Shown one piece after another: positions 56,281-64,000 of a DNA stretch of 64,000 bases. Made by a program: the position numbers and the translations under genes. The notes below the pieces were generated by a model. That model was not told the DNA's origin and did no database searches. It saw only the letters and a program-made list of their open reading frames with translations. Numbering within the stretch: the first letter of the stretch is position 1; every line of letters begins with the position of its first letter. The stretch is from Melieria omissa (lineage: Eukaryota; Arthropoda; Insecta; Diptera; Ulidiidae): positions 37,039,848 to 37,103,847 of the forward strand of contig OZ020268.1 of assembly GCA_963971225.1 (NCBI GenBank). Direction: 5' to 3'.

Positions 56281-59200
56281 AATTAAAACCAAAATAGATA
56301 TTCAAATTGTTTACACCTAAAATTAATATCGCACATCACTTCATGCTGTCCTCTTCTTCTCGTCTAACACCTTAAACTATTATGACTCTCTCTCTCTCTC
56401 TCTTACTAGTGTTTCTCTTTTACTTAATATACCAACTGTAGAGTGATTGAAGTTCGCGCAGGTGGCAAGGTCAATGTAAAATGTTCCAACAACAACCATA
56501 ATGCAACAACTGCTGTTGCTTTTTGTACTACGAATTGTTGCTGCTGCCACTGCTGTCGTTGTTGCTGCAGCTGTTGCGGTTGTTTTAACATTGTTGTTGT
56601 TGTTGTTATTTCTGACTTGTGGTAGTATTGCATGTAGCGGCATTTATTTACATCGTCCTTGCCACAGATGTGGGTCAAGAGCAAGTTTTGAGGCAACGTT
56701 GCCGCTGCTGGTGAATGGCTGCTGTGGTTGGGGTGGGTGTTTTTTGTTTTTGTTTTGAATGGGTTTGGTTGTTGTGTGAGTGGCGGCGGAGTGGTAATTT
56801 TAGCCATGCACGCAACTGCGCCCAGTGCACAGTGTAATGTTTGTGTGTGTGTAAAACATTTAGAATTGTTTTTAATTTTTCACTCGCCATTTCAAGTCGA
56901 AAGCCTGCGGCCATAAGCTGAACTCGTTTGTCAAAATGTTATCGTTCATTTTGATTTTTAAAAAGCGTTAAAACACGGCATGCAACACAGTGCATTGCAA
57001 CATTTCATGCTTGCGTCAGTGCATCGCCGCTCGATTGGCGGCGCCTTTAACGGCCCTCGGTGCGCTCATGCGTTGGCGCTTTGTGCAGCGCGGCGTAAAG
57101 GCGATTAGCGACAGAATGCATTAGCGGTGGCGTCCATTTCGCGCTAATTTGCGTGACGGCCACTGCAAGTTGCATACACCGGCGCCGTGTGTCGGTGTGT
57201 GGCTGAGCGCTTCCAATTTGAAATTTTAAATTCCGACTGCTGCCCTGAAGTGGCAGCTCGCATGTCGAGCTGTCGCGCTTATGTGTCCTGCAGTTTGTTG
57301 CCTTTACACGCGTTTCACACACACATTCACACACATAACCATACGGCTGACTGTAGCCGCGCGCCAAGGACCTCACATGTCCAACTCTTGACGGCGTTTA
57401 AGAGTGACGCGCGTGCAAATGCAACGTGGCGGCAGATGGAAATGCCAAACTGCAACTTTGACGTGCACTCCAGTGGAAATGTTCACATTAACATTCAGCC
57501 ACTTCATGTCGCCAAGTACGACACAGTTACGCAAATAGTTGCTGCTTTAAGTAGGTGGGAAATATGTTGCTTGTTGGGGCATTTTGTGCATTTAAGGATT
57601 TCATGAATGGGCAGTAAGAAAGCAAATGTAAACAGTTTTACTGCTTTGCAGCAGTCAAGGGTTAACACTTTGGCTATTTTGTTGAGATATGCCAACAAGC
57701 TTCTGGAGGCCTGAACTTTTTGTGCTTGCGGAAATTTCTTGTAGGCTTTTAGGTAGATAGAAGTGGCTGGAGGGGCTGGAGCCCACTAAGGCCATAAAGG
57801 CCCATTACGATAACACAATCAATGGAACTTAAGTCCGCTGACTCATTCAACCAGTTTGAGCTTTTTGCAAAGCCTAATCTTATCGACTAATTTCTCTGAA
57901 CTGTAAAACTAAACTTACTTGCTCAGAATTCTTCCTTCTTCTGAATAAAGCAAGACAAGTAAAATCTCAATAGTATTTTGAATACTTTTTACTTTTGCTC
58001 GTACTTCAATTCCCAACAGTTTTAAAAGCCATTTGGTCTCTTACCTAATTCCAAAAGTGCTGTGTAAAAACAAGTCATCATTAATCAATTAATTAAAAAC
58101 CCATTCAACCATTCAAACTGACTGCTTCTGTAATTTTCGAACGCATCAAATATTCAACATAAAAGTTTATTCCTTTCTTCATTGCCGCCTTTGCCCTTAC
58201 TAACATATCTTTAATATATCAAGAAACATATTTACACTTATCTACTTTGTGCATTGAAAAAACATTTTCCATTTGCTGTAAAAGCGAAAATTAACTGCCA
58301 CAAAAAACCCGTTTTCAATTTATTTGTTTTCGTGCGCCATTTGCATTGCCCACAGACATAAACAGCAGACGTGCCAAGTCGAAATGGGGTTTCTATGTTT
58401 CATTCGAAAAGCGTTTGTTTGTCTTTTTTTTAATCTGTGTACTTGTGCCATCTCTGCCTCGCCTCCACTGCTACGTTCTGCTGCAAGCGAACAGCCAACG
58501 AAGGCAAAGTTCAACATTTACTTGGCATTTGTGCGTCGACAAATACAACAACTTAGTTAACGTCGCTTCGCTAGTGTTGGCAGCAATTTCCCAACAAAAA
58601 TTACGGCCAAAACTACGCCAAGCAATTGCTGCTAGTTGCGGATGTGTTGAAATTGATTTGAATGGAATTGTGATATTTGAGGCGGATTTCAAGGTTATTT
58701 GCTGATGGATTTCAGTTGATATTTCTATGGTAAATATTTGACTTTGAAAATATATTTTCTTAAAGTAATCAATTTCATGTAATAGTGACTTGAACAGTGT
58801 GGAAATTTGTTTACAAGATTTTACAAATAATGGCTAAATAGATGAAAGAAGGATATGTAGAACAGAAGAATGTTTTTGGTGGCCCGATGAGTCATGCAAA
58901 GACCCACTAGAAGAATGTTTACCAATGAATGAATTTAAACTATAAAAATTTTTATTATAAGTTGTTTTTGTAATTTTGTAATTTTTGTGTATGAATATGT
59001 GAAATGTTTTATTTTTAATTCTAATTTATTTTATTTCTAATTTCATTACTTTGTTGTATCAAAGTGGTATTTGCAATTTAAAAATGTGGTGTCAATATGG
59101 ATCAAACTTTCAAGCTTTTGTTAGTTTTCAAATTTTAACTTTTCCTTGAAAATTACTGCAAACTTTCGACGGCTGAAAGTTCATCTTATATGAATATATT

Positions 59201-59473
59201 CTGTAATTAGTAAAGAGTGCAGAATGTTTTGTTAAATGCAATTTTTTCAAATTAAATATGTTAATATTCAACCTAAGAAATAATAAGAAATCTTCCACAA
59301 AACTAATTAGACCTTCATAGAGCCAGGACCTTAGCAGGACCTTCATTCACGGTCTATAAAAAAACTAAATCAGCAGTTTAAAATTAAAAAAAAAGAAATA
59401 AATAATTTTTAGACATACATCCGTTATATGTTGAAACTAGCAGCGCTCGACGGATTTGCACGCAAGTCTGAAG
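56281..59473. other. Ferlin intron 3, noncoding with trinucleotide runs
   Basis: (CT)n at 56384-56402. A GTT/GCT/CTG-rich stretch at 56500-56620 yields spurious Gln/Ala/Leu frames. 56800-58700 has a relatively high GC and CpG content and may contain conserved regulatory sequence. A retroelement-tail patch occurs at 57755-57830 (GAAGTGGCTGGAGGGGCTGG...ATAAAGGCCCATTACGATAAC). The 119-codon frame at 58346-58705 has no recognisable feature. (GAAT)n is at 59683-59702, just outside this span. Confidence 0.4.
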
Positions 59474-59477
59474 TTAA

Positions 59478-60770
59478 CCCTAGTGTGTGTCCTGAAAAAA
59501 ACACCCTTACCCGTGTGATGGGGTACTACAAATTGTATGAAAATTTCTCACTTTTTGTTCGCACTGTAAGAAATTTTACTGTTTTTGCTTAGTTTTAAAG
59601 CTCTCAGTAATATAAAAGTACATTTTGGTATTTCTTTTGTTACGAAAAATGACTTGCAAACTTGTTTTTTAATTTCCAGTGAATGAATGAATGAATGAAT
59701 TTTTCCGCAATTTCGGATCCCCTTTCATAAAAAGGGGAATACCATTTATATGCTGCTATAAATTTCAATGAAATATCATTCCCTGTGGATATTTGGACAT
59801 TTGAATTTTGTAACAAATTAATTAGTCGTTAGTAATTAGTTTTAATTGCATTGTGAAAGATCTGAACAAATTCGGAAATGAGTTCTTATTCAGCAAGACC
59901 TCGTTCTGAATGATTTTTTCAACCCGAAATTCAAGAAATACTGTGCGAAAGTAAAAGTGATGAAGAATTTCCCATTTGCGAAAGTGAAGATGAACATATT
60001 CCATCAGTTGACAACGCAGCAATAGAAATCTCTGACGCTGAGCCTGCGGGTTGCATAGAAACTGAGAATCTCATATCACTCGAATGGTAGTGACGAAGAG
60101 AAATATCCAAATATCGAACTATGTGGCAAAGATGGCTAAGAGACTTGAGCCATTTCGGTGTAGTGTGCCAGCGTAGTGGCCTCGATTCTTTCTACAATAT
60201 ATGCACAGAAAAAGCTATATTCAAAAGTATTTTATCAAGTGAAACCAACCGAAAAGGGCGCTTTATTCAATATATATAATCGAAATCTGAAAAATATGAG
60301 CTATAAACTTTTTGGGCTTATCCGAGAAAACCAGCTGAAAGCGAATGTCGATAAATGTAGGCGTGAGCGTTGTGTGAATCTGGTTTGCAAATATAAAATA
60401 TCTTGGAGTTTATGAGTTAATATAACCAAAATAAATTTTTTCATTTCCTCAAAATCAATTGAGTGATAGTTACATTACAAATTATTAACTTTAGAAAGTT
60501 TTACCTATAGAAAAAATCTATGAAACGCAACTCCATATAAAATGAATTGGGGTACCCGGGTGCCCCAGCACACGGGTAAGGGTGTAAAAAGTAAAATGTT
60601 GTGTCACACCTTCCAAAATAAAATAGATAGAATTTAACACTCGAAAATAAAGACAGAATACCATTTTGGGAGTTATCATGAAGATTCACCTACCTAAGTT
60701 ATCCGCAAGTATATACAATTTCGATATAAAAGTGATTTGGGTACCCGGGTGCCCATCACACACATAAGGG
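59478..60770 (+). mobile_element. Internally deleted piggyBac-type element, 1293 bp
   Basis: TTAA at 59474-59477 and 60771-60774 flank ends CCCTAGTGTGTG and the inverse of CACACATAAGGG (10 of 12 matching). Sub-terminal GGGTACCCGGGTGCCC blocks occur at the right end (near 60550 and 60738), with a partial CCCGTGTGATGGGGTAC at the left (59511). Inside, plus-strand remnants of an acidic transposase N-terminus (ESKSDEEFPICESEDEHIPS near 59950-60010) and of a Cys-containing C-terminal region (near 60340-60410) survive, with stops. The central catalytic part is missing. It is a different family from the 49631 element. Confidence 0.75.
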
Positions 60771-60774
60771 TTAA

Positions 60775-61145
60775 TGGGCCCAATAAATCACGCTTCTCTG
60801 AACCTCTGAACCTACCGGCCTCAAGTCTTTCCATCATATTTCAAGTCAATGGGCCCAATAAAACACGGTTCTTTTAACCCTTTGTTGAACCGTCAGGCTT
60901 GGATGAGAGAAAAATACCTAATTATTTCCCATTTCAAGTTTTTTTGTCATAATTCAAGTCAATAGACCCATTAAATCATGTTTCCCCATACAAACTTTGT
61001 TGATCCCGTCAAAATGAAATCCCCTTATTGCTAATTTTCCATGTGCAACACGTTTATCAGGTTTAAAATAAATTAACCCATTAATTCATCTCCTTCCATC
61101 TTTTCATCTTTTTTTTTAATTCATCTTTTTTCATACAAATATTTC
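60775..61145 (-). repeat. Satellite units in inverse orientation
   Basis: On the minus strand the words AAAGTTTGTATGGGGAAACATG, ATTTAATGGGTCTATTGACTTG and CAACAAAGGGTTAAAAGAACC are those of the 26.2-27.6 kb array. Two to three units are recognisable, starting directly at the TTAA of the piggyBac relic. Confidence 0.65.
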
Positions 61146-61426
61146 ACATCCAAAGTTGACCCAGTTAGATTTTGATTAAAAAAAAAAAAATTTACTTGTA
61201 ATTGGTAACAGACTCTCTTAATGCTATAGGGGTTTTTTTTTCTTTTTTGTTTTACTATTTTAAAAAAATTATCAAAGTTGAAAAAAGGAAGCAAAAAATA
61301 ACCGTTATTTTCAGAAAGACGCCATTTTGTGGAATTTTTTTCCAAATCGGCTAATTCCAAATAATTCTACATCCATGTTTAATAAGAATTAACCCTATTT
61401 TTATGTTTCATATCTCCAGGAGCATG

Positions 61427-61578
61427 GGCGGATTCAGAAAAATATTTCGGGGGGGGGGTTTCAAAACGTAATTCTTCAATATTTGTAAAATGTCTTTTAA
61501 TTTGTATGTAGTTTTATAGGCGATCCAAATATTTCGGGGGGTTTCAACCCCCAAAACACCCTTCTGAATCCGCCACTG
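61427..61578. mobile_element. Small inverted-repeat element, about 150 bp
   Basis: GGGCGGATTCAGAAAAATATTTCGGGG on the left and CCCTTCTGAATCCGCCACTG on the right are inverse at their ends (GGCGGATTCAGAA), and an internal AATATTTCGGGGGGTTTCAA is repeated. A related left end occurs at 42740. The CAGTGGCGGA-type terminus is common in hAT-like MITEs. Confidence 0.55.
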
Positions 61579-62423
61579 TCCAGGAGAATTGGAATCACGT
61601 CAACCAGGAGACACCTTTTTTTTGAGTCCCCACTTTGACGGCCTCTGCTGACTTCAATTTTCATTTTTTTTTTTCAACTATTATACATTTTTCTATTTTT
61701 TAAGTTTCAATAAAAAACTGATAAAAACATGAATGGTAAAAATTATAACAGTTTTTTTTACGCCCGTAAAATCACCTCAAAACCGAACCTCTAAGCTAGG
61801 ATACCCCCTTAATTTATGTTTTTTTATAGTTTCTACATACAAATACTCAATCCATTTTTAACCCAGCCATACTTTACTGGAATTATATCACATGTGAAGT
61901 ACTTTCACCAAGTTTGAAGTCAAAAGGCCCATTTGATTTTTGACCCAAGGCCCAAATTTGATTTTTTGATTTTGAACTCCCTATGGTTCCAGGAATCAAT
62001 CGTTTTTAGACCTTAGAATAGTGTGAATTCGTAGACATATTTTAAAATTAGAAAACCTAAATGTTTGAGTTTATATCAGAAAAGTATAAAGGTTTTTTGT
62101 GTCATTAATTGCATAGCATAGCAAATAAAGAGAAAATAAGTGGCATTTTTAATGTAAATTTGATTTATTTATCCTTTTATATTTATTTTTTATTTAATGT
62201 TCAAGTAATTTTTACTTGCTTCTAAAAATTAAAAAAAAAAAAATAACTATTATATAATGTTGTTGATAACACAGAGGACTAAATCAATGAATGCAATATT
62301 TAACCTTTCCTGAAAAAACTCAAAATTAAAAAAAAACATATGCGAAAAGCTGAAAGTCTTTCAAAAAAACTATTATATTCTCTTTTATCGAGTCATAGTA
62401 TAATCTATATTTAACTTTTTCAG
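61579..62423. other. End of ferlin intron 3
   Basis: A worn satellite unit lies at about 61860-61990 (inverse orientation). The rest is AT-rich. The stretch 62380-62423 supplies the branch and pyrimidine tract for exon 4. Confidence 0.45.
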
Positions 62424-62494
62424 GTTTAATTAAGAGCGGCCAGATACACATCGAGGATCAGATGGTGGACATATCGAGTAATCGACCAATACAG
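62424..62494 (+). CDS. mfr: Ferlin exon 4
   Basis: The acceptor TTAACTTTTTCAG and donor GTAAAA bound 71 bp. It completes the Gly codon from exon 3 and encodes LIKSGQIHIEDQMVDISSN and RPIQ, ending in phase 0. The pattern corresponds to the last C2A strands of otoferlin (V-E-V-T-D-T-L-I-D-D-N-N-A). The rest of the gene, which in ferlins adds several more C2 domains and a C-terminal transmembrane segment, lies beyond the right edge. Confidence 0.82.
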
Positions 62495-62624
62495 GTAAAA
62501 ATTCAACACTTGAAAACGCCACTAAAAATCCTCTCAGTTACGCACGCAATACAGGCTCCAGCGCACAAATATATGCAACGATTTGTTGCCATTTGAAAAA
62601 TATTCCCACTTTAGTAGTGAACTC

Positions 62625-62697
62625 TACCCCAGATGGGACTCGAACCCACAATCCCCGGCTTAGGAGGCCGGTGCCGTATCCATTGGGCCACTGGGGC
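62625..62697 (-). tRNA. tRNA-Arg (anticodon CCU)
   Basis: On the minus strand GCCCCAG (62697-62691) pairs with CTGGGGT (62632-62626). The anticodon stem CCGGC/GCCGG encloses CTCCTAA with anticodon CCT (62664-62662), and the T arm GGGTTCGAGTCCC gives a perfect B box. The discriminator is A and CCA is not encoded. A TTTTT terminator lies about 25 nt downstream (62600-62596). No intron. It reads AGG arginine codons. It lies antisense in ferlin intron 4, 130 bp after exon 4. Confidence 0.95.
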
Positions 62698-64000
62698 GTT
62701 CACGCCGTTAGCCACCAAATGCGCACAACAACACAGCAACAATGCGCGTATGCGAATTACAACGCAAAAATAGTTTTCAAGCAGAACGAATGAAAATTGT
62801 ATATGCCGTCTGCGGTAAAACGTGCTCGACGTTCTACATTTTCTACGCTGTGTGCTGTACGCGTTCGCGTGCCAGTGACTACGCGCCAGAATAACTAAGC
62901 AAGCGGCGAATAAATAATAACACAAATCGCTCGGAACTGAACGTGCAAATGCACACAAATGCGTATGTGAGCACAAATTGAAATGTGTAAGAAGTGCGCG
63001 CGCACTCCCAATCTGCTACGTTGCCACCCCCGGCCCCCGCCCTCCTTTACAACCAACCAAACCAAACCAAACGAAACGTCAAATGGATTCACACGAGAAA
63101 AAGGCAAAGTTGCTAAATGAACAAGTAGCAGAAACCCCAGAGAATGTGTGCACATAAAGAATGAAACTAAATTTGCTGAGGTATATAAAAGAGGTTTTGG
63201 CTATTTGAGGGGCGTTGTTGTTGTTGTTGTTTCTGTTATGGCAGTTTACGGGTCAGCCATGGCAACAAGCTAGTGGCGAGTGAAACTAAATCAACTCGAT
63301 ATGAAAAGATAACAAATGAAGTAAACAAAAATGCGTCAAAGCAGCGATAGCTACTAAAAAATAGCAACAACAGGGGGCCACAAAAAAGCAACGCCGGGTT
63401 AAATAACATACGAAAGCCCCGAGCAAAACAAAATGAATATCAACACAGCACGACCGGTGCTGGACAGAACGGAGAGCAAAGCACAACGTGTGTGTGTGTG
63501 TGTGCTCTGCACTCAAGTTGTAGGCCCCCGACCCCACCAACAACAGCAAGCACGCGCCACTTTAGCAGCAGACAAAAGTTGGGCCCACGCTGTGCGCGCA
63601 AGTTGCTAGAATTCTTTGCGTAGCTATAAGTGTCCGAACGAATATTGGCTTTCAGTTGCGCTATTCGGCTTATGCGGCGAATTATAAATCATTTGTTTTG
63701 ACTTCGGCCAAAATACCCTAATACTATAGCCGAAGGAATGTTTCGAAGAATTCTATCAAATATCGGGTTTGAATGATATTTCGGACATCAAGATTGCAAT
63801 TAATAAAAATTATTAGTAAAAGTTATCCCTATCAGCTGTTTATGCCAATTGAATTGTTAAGTTTGTTGAAGTTTTTAAAAGCTGAACTCTGAATAAAGAA
63901 ATAACTGCTCAATTTTTATTAGTAGGCTTCAGGCTTCGGCCGAACATTTTGTTATGCCGAAGATTCTTCTTTGGCTTTGGCCAAAACCACCTTCGTCTGA
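62698..64000. other. Ferlin intron 4, noncoding to window end
   Basis: No further exon with a matching phase was found. AACCAAACCAAAC-type repeats (63050-63075), GTT repeats (63214-63230) and (GT)n at 63489-63503 are present. A GAGGTATATAAAAGAGG box at 63178-63194 resembles a TATA element, but nothing downstream supports a promoter. Confidence 0.4.

Noticed and set aside
56380..56807. Gln/Ala/Thr-rich frames near the GTT/GCT repeats
   Set aside because: Trinucleotide-repeat artefacts; no splice sites pair with the ferlin exons.
58346..58705. 119-codon plus-strand frame
   Set aside because: No domain, no conserved motif and no promoter or splice evidence; composition fits chance in a GC-balanced intron segment.
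62424..62494. PDZ-like pattern (G-x-I-x3-D-x2-V-x-I) in this exon
   Set aside because: On its own it resembles the end of a PDZ domain, but the upstream exons in phase match the ferlin C2A order from the first Met to this point, which explains more residues.
63178..63194. TATA box as promoter of a gene at the right edge
   Set aside because: No start codon context, exon or transcript feature follows within the window.

Overview
The window is eukaryotic, repeat-rich, AT-rich DNA from a brachyceran fly. A tephritid or related acalyptrate is my best guess. The support is indirect: spliceosomal introns, a protamine-like gene of the MST-HMG-box type known from Drosophila testis, a ferlin resembling Drosophila misfire, fly-type transposons, and a tRNA-derived SINE of a kind I associate with higher flies. 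There is nothing bacterial, no CRISPR array and no rRNA.

Only three host genes can be supported. (1) On the plus strand, a ferlin (misfire/otoferlin type) starts at 32742. Four exons (32742-32820, 40678-40736, 47573-47777, 62424-62494) encode 138 residues of the N-terminal C2A domain in perfect phase, and the gene runs off the right edge. (2) On the minus strand, a three-exon protamine-like gene (20376 to 19510, 211 aa) carries two MST-HMG boxes separated by a Lys/Arg/Cys-rich linker. A degenerate Cys-containing coding relic lies divergently upstream of it (about 20490-20790). (3) On the minus strand, a tRNA-Arg(CCU) gene (62625-62697) lies inside the fourth ferlin intron.

Most of the rest is mobile DNA. 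From the left: a 459-bp solo LTR (1300-1758); a short piggyBac-type remnant whose right end is split by an apparently full-length, two-ORF R1-clade non-LTR retrotransposon (2516-7981); a 570-bp MITE with triple DRE-like motifs (10421-10990); decayed non-LTR and LTR pieces (12.7-13.7 kb); a TTAA-flanked MITE (14977-15473); more non-LTR remnants and MITEs (15.6-19 kb); two SINE copies in opposite orientation around an RNase H relic (22.9-24.6 kb); a satellite-like array of about 128-bp units (26.2-27.6 kb); two mariner relics (28.3-30.4 kb), one inside a 2-kb T-rich tract.

The ferlin introns hold further repeats: a 949-bp inverted-repeat transposon, a 420-bp solo LTR, a non-LTR relic, a 1.4-kb near-perfect foldback hairpin (44340-45758), about 600 bp of AAAAT repeats, an apparently intact piggyBac element (49631-52122) with a four-exon 583-aa transposase gene, a diverged tandem array, and an internally deleted piggyBac relic (59478-60770) inserted at the edge of the same satellite family.

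How the genes relate: in Drosophila both protamine-like MST-HMG proteins and misfire act in sperm (chromatin packaging and sperm plasma-membrane breakdown). Their neighbourhood, 12 kb apart in divergent orientation, is suggestive but may be chance. The transposons are independent selfish units. Two of them (the R1-clade element and the piggyBac) show uninterrupted coding capacity and target duplications, so they look recent.
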